A stretch of DNA of 64,000 nt from Mariniphaga anaerophila (GTDB taxonomy: Bacteria > Bacteroidota > Bacteroidia > Bacteroidales > Prolixibacteraceae): positions 620,001 through 684,000 of the forward strand of contig NZ_FQUM01000002.1 in the NCBI RefSeq assembly GCF_900129025.1. Reading direction: 5' to 3'. Of the stretch, positions 1 to 9,722 are shown piece by piece (positions within the stretch are counted from its first letter, which is position 1; every line of letters starts with the position of its first letter). The notes beneath the pieces are model-generated. The model saw only the letters and a program-made list of their open reading frames with translations. It had not been told where the DNA came from and ran no database searches. The position numbers and the translations under genes are program-made.

Positions 1-3000
1 ATCGAAGAAAACTATCTTCATAAAATAAATAATGGCAACTCGCTGTGTAATAACAATGTGCGCTCCCTTTCTTTTGATAACGACAGCAACCTCTGGATAG
101 GAACTTTTGTGGGATTAAGCATTCTGGACAAAAACACCGGTAGTTTTTCCAATTATTACCAGGATTATACACGGCCTTATACGTTGAGTCAGAACTCGGT
201 GCGTTCACTTTACAAAGATAAAGAAGGCGGAATGTGGCTCGGAACGTTTTACGGAGGTATAAACTTCTATCATCCACACAACCTGCATTTTGATTTGATA
301 AACCAAAACGGCGGTACTTTTTCGTTGAACGACAATGTGTTGAGCTGCATTACAGAAGATGCCCAAGGAAAAGTGTGGATTGGCACCAACGACGGAGGTG
401 TTAACTGCTGGAACCGGAAGGACAACACCGTTAAATATTTTATGTTTGACGAGTCGGATCCGAATACGATCAGCTCAAACAATATAAAATCACTTGTTTT
501 TACCGACGACCAGAAGTTATTGGTGGGAACGCACAAATCGGGGTTGAATCTTTTTGATCCGGAAACCGGGAAAAATATCCGGTTTAAAGCCAGCGAAGCT
601 CCCGGAGCAATTTCCGACAACAGCGTTTACGCATTGCTGAAAGACCGCAAATCGCAAATTTGGGTAGGTGCCTGGGGCGGGTTGGAGAAGTTTAACCTCA
701 AAACAAAAACTTTCGAACTGATTAGTTCCGATTCAAAAGGGCAGCAGCTCACATCCAGCCAGATTACCTCGCTGTTTGAAGACTCGCAAAACAGAATTTG
801 GATTGGCACTTTCGAAGGATTAAATATTTTTTATCCCGAAAAGCGTCTGTTCGAATCGTTCAGAACTCATCCCGGAGACTCCACCAGTTTGAGCCACGAT
901 TTTGTAAACTGTATTTACGAAGACAGCAAAAAGAGAATCTGGATTGGAACCAATGGCGGGCTGAATATTTTTAATGAGATTGAACGAAATTTCAAAAGGA
1001 TTACCACCGAAGACGGGTTGGAAAGCAACGTGTTTTTTGGAATTCTAGAAGATGATCAAAATCGAATGTGGATTAGTACAAATCAGGGAATTATCTCTTT
1101 GGATCATCAGGGGAAATCCATGAAAAACTACTTAGTACACGACGGTATCCAGAACACGCAGTTCAACAATTTTTCATACGCAAAACTTAACGATGGCTAC
1201 TTTTTGTTTGGCGGAATAAAAGGGCTGACCATGTTTCGGCCCGATAGCATTAAAATACTTCCGTTTAACTCAAAAGTTCTTTTAACGAGTTTGAGCATCA
1301 ACAGTCAGAAAATAAACTCCGATGATGAAACAGGAATACTGGAAAATCACATTAACCAGACGAACAAAATTATTCTGAATCACGACCAGAATACAATTAC
1401 GCTGGACTATTCTGCTGTAAATTACGTAGATAACGAGAATATAACCTACCTTACTAAACTCGACAATTTTAATAAACAATGGTGGCGCTCCGATAATTCT
1501 GTTACATTTTCGCAATTGCCGCCCGGAGAGTACACCTTTAAGGTAAAAGCAGTACGCGGGGAAATTGCCGGTGCCCCAACTTCCCTGCAAATAGTTATTC
1601 TAAAACCCTGGTATCTGAGAAATTGGGCACTGGTTTTATATATTTTTCTATTGGCAGTTGCCGCTCATTTCGTTTATAAATTTGCCATGGAGCGGATGAG
1701 AACATTGCACGATTTGCGTGTTGAAAGGCTTGAAAAAGAGAAGTTAAGCGAAATTAACCAGATGAAGCTGCAGTTCTTTACCAACATTTCCCACGAGTTC
1801 AGAACTCCGCTTACCCTGATTTTGTCGCCTCTGGAAAAAATTCTCGAAAAACCGATAAACGATGAGTGGTTGCGCAAGCAGATTTTGTTAATCAACAAAA
1901 ATGCCAGCAGGCTGCTCGATTTAATCGACCAATTGCTGGAATTCAGAAAATCGGAAACCGGAAAATTGAAGCTGAACGTTTCGCGAAACGAGCTGGTTGG
2001 TTTTGTTAACGATATTTACCTCTCTTTTGCATCGGTGGCAGCGCAAAACAAAATTGTATATTCTTTCAATTCAAAAGAAGAAAAACTGGAAATCTGTTTT
2101 GACAAAAATATTATCGAACGGATATTTTTCAACTTGTTGTCCAACGCATTTAAGTTTACTCCCAACGGCGGAAAAATTGGAATCAACCTTCACAAAAACA
2201 GCAAATCTGTGGTTATCGAAGTAACAGATTCCGGAAAAGGAATTCCCAAAGATAAACTGTCGCTTATTTTCGAAAGGTACTACAGCGTAACCGAAAGCAA
2301 CGTAAATATGGGCACGGGTATTGGCCTGGCTTTAACCAAACGGTTGGTGGAGCTGCACTACGGAAGCATCAGGGTTGAAAGCGAAGAGGGGATAGGTTCC
2401 AAATTTGTGGTAACGCTGCCAATTTCGGAGAGCGTGTATTCCGAAAGCGAAATTTCCGCCATTTCGGTTGAAACGGGAAGGTATAAAAAAGCAACCGAAG
2501 TAATTTCCGACGAAAACGAAGAGGAGCCCGCAGAAATGCTGGTTGCTGACGAAAAAGACACCATTCTGATTGTGGAAGATAACGCTGATATTGTTGCCTA
2601 TTTAAAAGACAATTTCTCGGTGAACTACAATATTTGCACAGCCCCGAATGGCGAAGAGGCGCTGAAAGTTGTTGAGCAAAGCAATCCTGCACTTATTATA
2701 TCGGATGTGATGATGCCGGTTATGGACGGGATAAAATTCTGTAAAAAAATAAAGCAAAACATCAAAACAAGTCACATTCCCGTGATTTTGCTCACTGCCA
2801 AAACTTCGGTGGAAGATCAGATGGAAGGGCTGGATTCCGGCGCTGACGATTACCTTCCCAAACCGTTTTCTGTCCGGGTGCTCGAAAAGAAAGTTTTCAA
2901 CCTGATAAAAAGCAGGAAAAGGTTGCAGGATTATTACTCCAAATCAATTGATGTGAATCCGGAAGAGATTGCATTCAATTCGTTGGATCAGGAAATATTG

Positions 3001-3312
3001 GAAAAGTCGAAGGAGATAATAGAAAAGTACCTCTCCGATCCCGATTTTTCGGTAGAAATATTTGCCCGCGAAATAGGAATGAGCCGGTCGAACCTTCACT
3101 TGAAATTGAAAGCAATTACGGGCGAATCTGCAACCGATTTTATCAAAAAAATCAGGCTTGGAAAGGCTGTAAAATTGCTGGAAGAAAACAAGTACTCTAT
3201 TTCCGAAATCAGTTACATGGTAGGATACAGTTCTCCGTCGTATTTTACCACCAGTTTTAAAAAGTACTTTGGCTATCTTCCTACGGGTCACCTGGATCAG
3301 ATGCGGAAATAG
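1..3312 (+). CDS. Hybrid two-component system (HTCS) sensor/regulator, 5' truncated by window edge
   Basis: One-protein sensor and transcription regulator of a polysaccharide utilisation locus. The frame is open from base 1, before the first GTG at 58, and continues the WIGT-type propeller repeats, so the gene begins outside the window. In order: Reg_prop beta-propeller blades (to about 1250), a Y_Y_Y domain (about 1380-1600), one membrane helix (about 1615-1690), HisKA with His in ISHEFRTP (about 1792), a HATPase with the N-box LLSNAFKFTP and GTGIGLAL, a receiver domain (about 2560-2910; acceptor Asp in ISDVMMP at 2704, Lys in PKPF) and a C-terminal AraC-type HTH. All catalytic motifs look intact. 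In the family, periplasmic oligosaccharide binding drives activation of adjacent operons; the sulfatase/lyase genes downstream on the same strand are the obvious targets. The ligand is inferred to be a glycosaminoglycan fragment. Confidence 0.95.
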   Translation: MEENYLHKINNGNSLCNNNVRSLSFDNDSNLWIGTFVGLSILDKNTGSFSNYYQDYTRPYTLSQNSVRSLYKDKEGGMWLGTFYGGINFYHPHNLHFDLINQNGGTFSLNDNVLSCITEDAQGKVWIGTNDGGVNCWNRKDNTVKYFMFDESDPNTISSNNIKSLVFTDDQKLLVGTHKSGLNLFDPETGKNIRFKASEAPGAISDNSVYALLKDRKSQIWVGAWGGLEKFNLKTKTFELISSDSKGQQLTSSQITSLFEDSQNRIWIGTFEGLNIFYPEKRLFESFRTHPGDSTSLSHDFVNCIYEDSKKRIWIGTNGGLNIFNEIERNFKRITTEDGLESNVFFGILEDDQNRMWISTNQGIISLDHQGKSMKNYLVHDGIQNTQFNNFSYAKLNDGYFLFGGIKGLTMFRPDSIKILPFNSKVLLTSLSINSQKINSDDETGILENHINQTNKIILNHDQNTITLDYSAVNYVDNENITYLTKLDNFNKQWWRSDNSVTFSQLPPGEYTFKVKAVRGEIAGAPTSLQIVILKPWYLRNWALVLYIFLLAVAAHFVYKFAMERMRTLHDLRVERLEKEKLSEINQMKLQFFTNISHEFRTPLTLILSPLEKILEKPINDEWLRKQILLINKNASRLLDLIDQLLEFRKSETGKLKLNVSRNELVGFVNDIYLSFASVAAQNKIVYSFNSKEEKLEICFDKNIIERIFFNLLSNAFKFTPNGGKIGINLHKNSKSVVIEVTDSGKGIPKDKLSLIFERYYSVTESNVNMGTGIGLALTKRLVELHYGSIRVESEEGIGSKFVVTLPISESVYSESEISAISVETGRYKKATEVISDENEEEPAEMLVADEKDTILIVEDNADIVAYLKDNFSVNYNICTAPNGEEALKVVEQSNPALIISDVMMPVMDGIKFCKKIKQNIKTSHIPVILLTAKTSVEDQMEGLDSGADDYLPKPFSVRVLEKKVFNLIKSRKRLQDYYSKSIDVNPEEIAFNSLDQEILEKSKEIIEKYLSDPDFSVEIFAREIGMSRSNLHLKLKAITGESATDFIKKIRLGKAVKLLEENKYSISEISYMVGYSSPSYFTTSFKKYFGYLPTGHLDQMRK

Positions 3313-3423
3313 TATTTTGGAAAAAGCAGCACTTTCGCAGTGAAAAACGCTCTGTTTTATCAAAAAAATAACAGATTTCAACACAATCAATATTCACTTC
3401 AACAAAAGTAATATTACGAAAAA

Positions 3424-3463
3424 CCTGTTTACAGGAAGTTGTGTTTTTTATCTCCTACTTTTG
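3424..3463 (+). promoter_or_regulatory. Putative promoter and palindrome before the ROK/sulfatase operon
   Basis: TACTTTTG at 3456-3463 fits the Bacteroidetes -7 element TAnnTTTG, 45 bases before the ROK start codon. A perfect 5-bp inverted repeat, CCTGT-TT-ACAGG (3424-3435), lies just upstream where an activator or repressor could bind. No clear TTTG -33 element sits at the ideal spacing, which fits an activator-dependent promoter. That the HTCS binds here is an inference. Confidence 0.45.
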
Positions 3464-3508
3464 AAGTAAAATGGTTTTAATAAAATCCCTTTTATAAGAT
3501 AAAGTACA

Positions 3509-4474
3509 ATGAAGGAACGGAGACATGCTATAGGAATTGATTTAGGAGGATCATACATTAAATATGCCCTGGTGACTGAAAATGGGAAGATCAAATTTGA
3601 ATCGAAAAAACCCACGGAAGTTGAGAAGGGAAGAGATCATTTAATAAGTGCGCTAAAACAGTCGATACTTGAAGCAAAATTATTGGCCGAATCGGAAGGA
3701 CTGGAAATAACCGGGGTTGGAATCGGAACTCCCGGGATAATCGATAACGGGCTAATTCTCGGCGGAGCCGAAAACCTGCCGGAGTGGGAAAGTTTGCCGC
3801 TGGCAGGTATTTTAAATAAGGGTTTCGGATTTCCGGTATTTGTTGAAAACGATGCCAACCTGATGGGACTGGGTGAATTTCATTACGGTTCAAAAACTCA
3901 TAATACCGATATCATTTTTATAACCGTTGGAACCGGAATCGGAGGAGCCATGGTGTTAAACGGAAAATTGTATGGCGGCCACCGAAACAGGGGAGCCGAG
4001 CTGGGGCATATTATTATAAACCCCGACGGCGAAAAATGCTCGTGCGGAGGTATCGGTTGCTGGGAGGCTCACGCTTCGGTAACAGCGCTAATCCGCGATT
4101 ACAAAAACGCTCTTATCGAAAGAGGAAAAAGGGTTCCCGGAAAGGTGGACGGCAAATACATTGTGGAGCGTTATCTGAAAAAAGAAAAAGAAGCGCAGCA
4201 GGCGCTCGAAACCCACTTCTATTACCTCTCTGCCGGACTGGCAGGGTTGATTAATATTTTCAGTCCGCAGCGCGTTGTTGTGGGCGGAGGTATTTCTGAA
4301 GCCGGCGAGTTTTACATCAGGGAAATAAGGAAAAGAACTCTGAAAATGGCCATGAAAGAGACGCAGGTTTTTACCAAAATAAGCAGGGCCGAACTCGGAA
4401 ACAAAGCCGGAATGTTTGGTGCTGCTGCCTTGGTTTTTGACAGCCTGAAAAAAAGCGAAAAAGTAGAAAACTAA
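3509..4474 (+). CDS. ROK family sugar kinase (glucokinase-like)
   Basis: Cytoplasmic ATP-dependent kinase of a hexose or amino-sugar monomer, 321 aa, the usual ROK length. Visible motifs: the phosphate-binding GIDLGGSYIKYA (residues 9-20), GIGTPGIID (71-79), VENDAN with the catalytic Asp115, GTGIGGAMV (141-149), and the ROK zinc cluster with His167 and Cys177, Cys179 and Cys184 in CSCGGIGC. It is the first gene after the HTCS and lies 31 bases before an MFS sugar transporter, so it probably phosphorylates the monosaccharide that transporter imports. B. thetaiotaomicron's heparan locus also carries a ROK kinase. The exact substrate (glucose, GlcNAc or GlcN) cannot be told from sequence. Confidence 0.9.
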   Translation: MKERRHAIGIDLGGSYIKYALVTENGKIKFESKKPTEVEKGRDHLISALKQSILEAKLLAESEGLEITGVGIGTPGIIDNGLILGGAENLPEWESLPLAGILNKGFGFPVFVENDANLMGLGEFHYGSKTHNTDIIFITVGTGIGGAMVLNGKLYGGHRNRGAELGHIIINPDGEKCSCGGIGCWEAHASVTALIRDYKNALIERGKRVPGKVDGKYIVERYLKKEKEAQQALETHFYYLSAGLAGLINIFSPQRVVVGGGISEAGEFYIREIRKRTLKMAMKETQVFTKISRAELGNKAGMFGAAALVFDSLKKSEKVEN

Positions 4475-4505
4475 TAGTTCTAATTACTAATAAATATTGA
4501 ATTAA

Positions 4506-5798
4506 ATGAATAGCAGGAATGGTTTAGTAGTTGTTTTGATTCTGTTTATCTGGTTTGTGATCTCCTTTGTGACTAACATTTTGGGGCCACTAATGCCGGT
4601 AATCATCGACAACTACAATTTGAGTTTAACTCTGGGCGCCTTTTTGCCGTTTTCCTTTTTCCTGGCCTACGGGGTAATGTCTATTCCGGCAGGGTTTCTG
4701 GTTGAGCGGTACGGGGAAAAAACATCAATGCTCATATCTTTTGGGTTGAATCTGGCGGGTTCGTTTTTGTTCGCGCTGTTCCCCGGTTACACAGTTGCCC
4801 TTTTTTCGCTGTTCATAATCGGAATTGGTATGGCCATGCTGCAGGTTATTATTAACCCGCTGATGCGCGTTGCAGGAGGTGAAGAAAATTTCGCGTTTTT
4901 TTCTGTAATGGGGCAGCTGGTTTTCGGGGGCGCATCCTTTATCAGCCCTTTTGTTTTTACCTATTTAATGAGAAATCTGAGCAACTACGGTGGCGATGGC
5001 AATGCGCTGGTTGATATGCTTAGCCGCGTGATTCCCGAAGGATTGCCCTGGGTTTCGCTGTACTGGATATTTACCGCCGTGTTTGTGGTTGTTCTATTGA
5101 TAATTGCACTTGTAAAACTGCCCAAGGTTGAGCTGAAAGACGATGAAAAGGTAGAAGCTTTGCAATCGTATCTTTCTCTTTTCCGCCAGCGTAAAGTGCT
5201 GCTTTACTTTGCCGGAATAATGGCCTATGTGGGAACAGAGCAGGGAGTGGCCAACTGGATGAGCAAGTTTTTGCACAGTTACCACGGAATTAGTCCCGAA
5301 GGGGCAGGTGCACACGCCATCTCCTGGTTTTGGGGATTGATGTCAATCGGTTGCCTGGTGGGGTTGGTTTTATTAAAACTGATGGATTCCCGCCGCGTTC
5401 TGAAAATATTTTCAGTGCTATCAGTCATAAGTTTACTGCTGGCGTTGTTCGGCAGCAGCAGTGTATCGCTCATTGCCTTCCCGGCCATTGGGTTTTTTAT
5501 CTCTGTAATGTTTTCCATCATATTCTCGCTGGCGCTGAATTCGGTAAAGGCACACCACGGTGCTTTCTCCGGAATATTGTGTTCGGGAATATTTGGTGGG
5601 GCGCTGGTTCCGCTGATAATCGGCTGGATTGGCGATTTTGTCGGGCTGAGGCTGGCCATGCTGTTTTTACTGCTCACCATGGGGTATATTTTCAGTATTG
5701 CTTTTTGGGCCCGCCCGTTAGTTAATAATAAAACAACGACTGTGAAGGAGATTTTTGCATCGCTTCAAACCCGGTCGTTACGCAGGAAAGATGTTTAA
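4506..5798 (+). CDS. MFS transporter, probable sugar importer
   Basis: 430-aa inner-membrane major facilitator protein with about 12 hydrophobic segments. The first half carries the loop motif GFLVERYGEKTSM (between helices 2 and 3), a variant of the MFS motif GxxxDRxGRR. The two six-helix bundles are joined by a charged loop (VKLPKVELKDDEKVE). The general look (NILGPLMPVI start, GTEQGVANWMSKF in helix 7) is that of the FucP-like sugar:H+ symporter branch. It sits between the ROK kinase and the first sulfatase, which supports import of a monosaccharide released from the sulfated polymer. The substrate is inferred from context only. Confidence 0.85.
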   Translation: MNSRNGLVVVLILFIWFVISFVTNILGPLMPVIIDNYNLSLTLGAFLPFSFFLAYGVMSIPAGFLVERYGEKTSMLISFGLNLAGSFLFALFPGYTVALFSLFIIGIGMAMLQVIINPLMRVAGGEENFAFFSVMGQLVFGGASFISPFVFTYLMRNLSNYGGDGNALVDMLSRVIPEGLPWVSLYWIFTAVFVVVLLIIALVKLPKVELKDDEKVEALQSYLSLFRQRKVLLYFAGIMAYVGTEQGVANWMSKFLHSYHGISPEGAGAHAISWFWGLMSIGCLVGLVLLKLMDSRRVLKIFSVLSVISLLLALFGSSSVSLIAFPAIGFFISVMFSIIFSLALNSVKAHHGAFSGILCSGIFGGALVPLIIGWIGDFVGLRLAMLFLLLTMGYIFSIAFWARPLVNNKTTTVKEIFASLQTRSLRRKDV

Positions 5799-5816
5799 TT
5801 GAAAAACTAATATAAG

Positions 5817-7337
5817 ATGAAACTAAATTACCGTAGAATTTTTATGTCACTGCTTCTGGTCTCCTTTCTGTTCCAGTTGGGTTGTAGCCAGGCTGAAAAG
5901 AAAAAAGAAGAACGCCGTCCTAATTTTATCATTTTGATGTCCGACAACCACAGTTGGGATCATTTGGGTTGTTACGGCGATCCGGTAATCCAGACGCCGA
6001 ATATCGACAAGCTGGCTGCCGAAGGCATTCGTTTTACACAGGCTTACTGTTCAGCGCCATCATGCGCTCCTGCACGAGCATCCATGCTCACCGGTCAGGA
6101 CATTTGGCGATTGGATGAAGCTGCCAATCTGTGGGGCGATTTTCCACCCCAGTTTGAGGTTTTCACCAAGTTGTTGGAAGAATCGGGCTACCTGGTTGGG
6201 CACGAAGGCAAGGGCTGGGGCCCCGGAGACTGGGAAGCTGGCGGCCGCACGGAAAATCCGGCAGGTACCAAATACTATTCGTTTGAAGAGTTTTATAACG
6301 ACCGTGAAAAAGGACAACCCTTTTTCTATTGGTTCAGCTCCCGCGACCCACACCGTCCGTTCAAAGCCGACGGCTGGAAAAAAGGCAAAATTGATATCGA
6401 CAAGCTGGTTGTTCCGCCTTACCTGCCCGACGTAGAAGATGTGCGCAAAGACATTGGTGATTACTATGCCGAGATAGAGAATTTTGACCGCGATGTCTCT
6501 TCATACATTCAGCTGCTGAAAGAGATGGGCCAATTGGACAACACACTGATATTGGTTTGCAGCGATAATGGCTGGCAGATGCCGCGTGGTTTGGGTAATC
6601 TTTACGACTTTGGCACGCGCCTTCCGTTTGTAATTTCCATGCCCAAGCGCTTTGCAGGCGGACGAGTGGTCGATGATTTTGTAAGCCTGAACGACGTTGC
6701 TCCTACATTTTTGGAACTTGCCGGTGTAGAGATTCCGGAAGAGATGAATGCCCGGAGCTTTGCAAATATCCTGGAATCAGACAAAGACGGACAGGTAGAT
6801 GCCACCCGTGATTTTGTGGTAACTGCAAGAGAACGTCATGCCTTTGCCCGCAAAAACGGAACCGGCTACGGAGCCCGTTCGTACCGTACGCACGACTATT
6901 TGTACATCCGCAATTACAACCCGGAATACTGGCCGGCAGGAGATCCACCGTTGTTTGGAGACGTGGATGCCCACATGTTGCAATATCCTTGTCCGACCAA
7001 AATGTATATTCTGAAAAATCGCGATAAAGAAGGCGTATCAGAGTTGTTCGACTTAGGTTTTGGAAAACGTCCGGCAGAAGAGTTGTACGATTTGAACAAA
7101 GACCCGTTCCAGATGAACAATGTGGCAGGCAGCGAAGAGTATAAAGCCGTAAAAGACGAGTTGGCAACTACTTTAACCAATTACCTGAAAGAGCAGGGAG
7201 ACCCGCGTGAAACCGGAGCGCCGATGAAATGGCTGAATGCTCCGTACTATGCAGAAAAAGATAAATACCCTACCCCGAGTGAAGAGGCAATCCGTGAACT
7301 GGGCCTCAAAGAAGAATATTCACTGGTAGACGAATAG
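5817..7337 (+). CDS. S1-type sulfatase, lipoprotein (CAPAR active site)
   Basis: 506-aa exported sulfatase. The signal peptide ends in a lipobox with Cys23 (FQLGCS), so it is probably anchored in the periplasm or outer membrane. Metal-binding residues lie in LMSDNHSWDHLGCYG. The active-site motif C83-A-P-A-R87 in PSCAPARASMLTG is the standard cysteine version that a sulfatase-maturating enzyme turns into formylglycine. A second metal/substrate motif is ILVCSDNGW. The short CYGDPVIQTPNID start and the DLNKDPFQMNNVA tail resemble the heparan N-sulfatase/SGSH-like branch. It hydrolyses a sulfate ester or sulfamate; which position cannot be assigned here. No maturase gene is in the window. Confidence 0.9.
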   Translation: MKLNYRRIFMSLLLVSFLFQLGCSQAEKKKEERRPNFIILMSDNHSWDHLGCYGDPVIQTPNIDKLAAEGIRFTQAYCSAPSCAPARASMLTGQDIWRLDEAANLWGDFPPQFEVFTKLLEESGYLVGHEGKGWGPGDWEAGGRTENPAGTKYYSFEEFYNDREKGQPFFYWFSSRDPHRPFKADGWKKGKIDIDKLVVPPYLPDVEDVRKDIGDYYAEIENFDRDVSSYIQLLKEMGQLDNTLILVCSDNGWQMPRGLGNLYDFGTRLPFVISMPKRFAGGRVVDDFVSLNDVAPTFLELAGVEIPEEMNARSFANILESDKDGQVDATRDFVVTARERHAFARKNGTGYGARSYRTHDYLYIRNYNPEYWPAGDPPLFGDVDAHMLQYPCPTKMYILKNRDKEGVSELFDLGFGKRPAEELYDLNKDPFQMNNVAGSEEYKAVKDELATTLTNYLKEQGDPRETGAPMKWLNAPYYAEKDKYPTPSEEAIRELGLKEEYSLVDE

Positions 7338-7379
7338 GTTAAGGAAAGAAACTATAAGGCAATCAAATCAAATAACAAC

Positions 7380-8858
7380 ATGGAATCTAATAAAATAGGC
7401 AGAAGGGATTTTGTAAAGGCCGGAACATTTGCAGCGGCCGGAATCAGCATTGTTCCCAGCCACGTCATTTCCGGGCTGGGGCATAAAGCCCCGAGCGATA
7501 AGCTCAATATTGCGGGAATTGGCGTAGGTGGAAGAGGCTTTGGCAACCTGCGTGAACTGGAGAGCGAGAACATTGTGGCGTTGTGCGATGTGGACTGGCG
7601 ATACAGCCAGCGGGTGTTTGATTATTTTCCAAAAGCGAAGAGATACAAAGACTGGCGTGTGATGTACGACGAACTTGGAGACTCGTTTGACGCGGTGATG
7701 ATTGCAACAGCCGACCACACGCATGCCATTATCGGTGCATATGCCATTACCATGGGCAAACATGTTTACCTGCAAAAGCCGCTTACCCATTCGGTTTACG
7801 AATCGCGGTTGCTGACCAAATTGGCCAAAGAGTACAAGGTAGCCACCAGCATGGGAAACCAGGGCGCCTCTGACGACGATGCCAGCATCACCATTGAGTG
7901 GCTCCAAAGCGGAATATTGGGCGATGTAAAAAAAGTGGAAGCTTTTACCGACCGCCCAATCTGGCCACAGGGCCTGAACCGCCCTGAGCCGGGAATGTGG
8001 GTGCCTGATTACCTGAATTGGGATCTGTTTGTTGGCCCGGCAAAAATGCGTCCCTACCACAACCTTTACCATCCGTGGAACTGGCGCGGTTGGTGGGATT
8101 TTGGGGTTGGAGCACTGGGCGACATGGGATGCCACGTACTGCACCCGGTCTATTTTGGCCTCGATTTAAAATATCCTACCAGTTTACAGGCCATTTCTAC
8201 ACTGTTGTTAAACGACTGTGCGCCGTCTGCACAAACCGTAAAAATGGTTTTCCCGGAGCGAAAAAGCACGGTTATGAAAAAGAGCAAACAACCCGGAGTA
8301 GAAGTGATTTGGTACGATGGCGGACTACGGCCGATGGTACCGGCAGGGTGGCCGGCCGGCAAAGAGATGAACATCAAAGGCGGTGGCGTTATTTATCACG
8401 GGGAGAAAGACATTCTGGTGACCGGCAGCAAGGGCAGCGATCCCTGGCTGATGTCGGGTAATGTACCGGAGGTGGCTCCCACACGGCGCAGGGTGAAAAT
8501 CAGCCACGAGATGGACTGGGTCAGGGCATGTAAAGAGAGTCCCGAAACCCGGGTTCCCACGTTATCAGATTTTGCAGAAGCCGGCCCGTTTAACGAAATG
8601 GTGGTAATTGGTACGGCAGCAGTGCGTTTGCAGTCGCTGTTTAAAGAGCTGGCCTGGGATGGCGAGAACATGCAGTTTACCAACATCACCGACAGTGAAA
8701 CCATCAAAACAGTAGTAAGAGACGGTTTTGAAATTACTGACGGTCACCCGACATTCGACAAAACCTGGACGGAGCCGATCAGCGCCAAAGCATTTGCAGA
8801 GGAGATAATCAGTCATACCTATCGCGAGCCATGGCGCTTGCCCGATATGCCTGCATAG
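7380..8858 (+). CDS. Gfo/Idh/MocA family oxidoreductase with Tat signal
   Basis: 492-aa NAD(P)-dependent sugar oxidoreductase. The N-terminus has a twin-arginine signal (R8-R9 in GRRDFVKAG) and a hydrophobic AAAGISIVPS stretch, so it is exported folded, presumably with its cofactor. The Rossmann motif GIGVGGRG is at residues 46-53; the family's EKP motif appears as Q132-K133-P134 in VYLQKPLTH, a common variant among Tat-exported members. The C-terminal half has WNWRGWWDFGVGALGDMGCH, the usual substrate-side motif. The DUF1080 gene 83 bases downstream suggests a shared pathway: oxidation of a sugar hydroxyl to a keto group, then cleavage of the 3-keto glycoside. That coupling is inferred from family knowledge. 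Confidence 0.88.
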   Translation: MESNKIGRRDFVKAGTFAAAGISIVPSHVISGLGHKAPSDKLNIAGIGVGGRGFGNLRELESENIVALCDVDWRYSQRVFDYFPKAKRYKDWRVMYDELGDSFDAVMIATADHTHAIIGAYAITMGKHVYLQKPLTHSVYESRLLTKLAKEYKVATSMGNQGASDDDASITIEWLQSGILGDVKKVEAFTDRPIWPQGLNRPEPGMWVPDYLNWDLFVGPAKMRPYHNLYHPWNWRGWWDFGVGALGDMGCHVLHPVYFGLDLKYPTSLQAISTLLLNDCAPSAQTVKMVFPERKSTVMKKSKQPGVEVIWYDGGLRPMVPAGWPAGKEMNIKGGGVIYHGEKDILVTGSKGSDPWLMSGNVPEVAPTRRRVKISHEMDWVRACKESPETRVPTLSDFAEAGPFNEMVVIGTAAVRLQSLFKELAWDGENMQFTNITDSETIKTVVRDGFEITDGHPTFDKTWTEPISAKAFAEEIISHTYREPWRLPDMPA

Positions 8859-8941
8859 TTTTGCAGCAAAAGCTAAGGTTGTGGCAGGCGTGTCCTGCTG
8901 CAACCTACATAAGATGGCACAGAACAAATAATATTTACTGA

Positions 8942-9697
8942 ATGAAAAAGATGAACCATATAACAATACTGGCAGCCCTGTTTTTCGCCCTTTCTTTTAA
9001 TGCCTATTCAGCAGATGGCGGCAAAGGCGATGCAGTGGCCGGCGAGGAACAGCAAGCGTTGAATACGCTGACCAAAAAGGAGAAACAGGAAGGATGGAAA
9101 CTTCTTTTTGACGGGGTTTCAATAAAAAACTGGAAGACCTTTAACGGGGGAAAGAAAGTTGAAGGGTGGAAAATTGTTGATGGCATATTGTACAACTCGG
9201 GCGAAGGCAGCGACCACGGCGGAGACATCATTACAAAAAAACAGTACGACAATTTTGAGTTGTCGCTGGAGTGGAACATCTCGCCGCTGAGTAACTCGGG
9301 GATTTTCATCCGTGCGCAGGAAAACATTGTAAATACGATTTACAAAACAGCTCCGGAGTACCAGTTAAGCGATGACATTGGCATAACGCGTAAACGCGAG
9401 AAATACCAGTTTACAGCCGCCTGTTACGGCATGTACGAAACCGAAGGAGCAGCGATAAACCCGCCGGGAGAGTGGAATACCTCGCGGCTGGTGGTTAACG
9501 GCGCCCATGTGGAGCACTGGCTAAACGGGAAGAAAGTAGTGGAGTACGAACTGTGGAGCCAGGACTGGAAAGAGCGCAAGGCTAAAAGCAAATGGAAAGA
9601 CGAGCCTTATTACGGCATGGCAAAGAAAGGCCATGTGGGGCTCCAGGACCACGGCGGTCTGACTCGTTTCAGAAATATCAAAATAAAGAAGTTGTAG
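8942..9697 (+). CDS. DUF1080 (3-keto-disaccharide hydrolase family) protein
   Basis: 251-aa exported protein: a Sec signal peptide (about 1-24, cleaved after the alanine-rich NAYSA), then a single DUF1080 beta-jelly-roll domain from about residue 47 to the end. Diagnostic stretches are GWKLLFDGVSIKNWKTF, the IITKKQYDNFELSLEWNIS strand, NSGIFIRAQE, and the closing GHVGLQDHGGLTRFRNIKI. Members of this family cleave 3-keto-glycosides made by partner Gfo/Idh oxidoreductases; one such gene lies immediately upstream. Periplasmic location is inferred from the signal peptide. The natural substrate is unknown. Confidence 0.88.
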   Translation: MKKMNHITILAALFFALSFNAYSADGGKGDAVAGEEQQALNTLTKKEKQEGWKLLFDGVSIKNWKTFNGGKKVEGWKIVDGILYNSGEGSDHGGDIITKKQYDNFELSLEWNISPLSNSGIFIRAQENIVNTIYKTAPEYQLSDDIGITRKREKYQFTAACYGMYETEGAAINPPGEWNTSRLVVNGAHVEHWLNGKKVVEYELWSQDWKERKAKSKWKDEPYYGMAKKGHVGLQDHGGLTRFRNIKIKKL

Positions 9698-9722
9698 TAA
9701 AAACCAGTAAAAGAAGGTCCCA

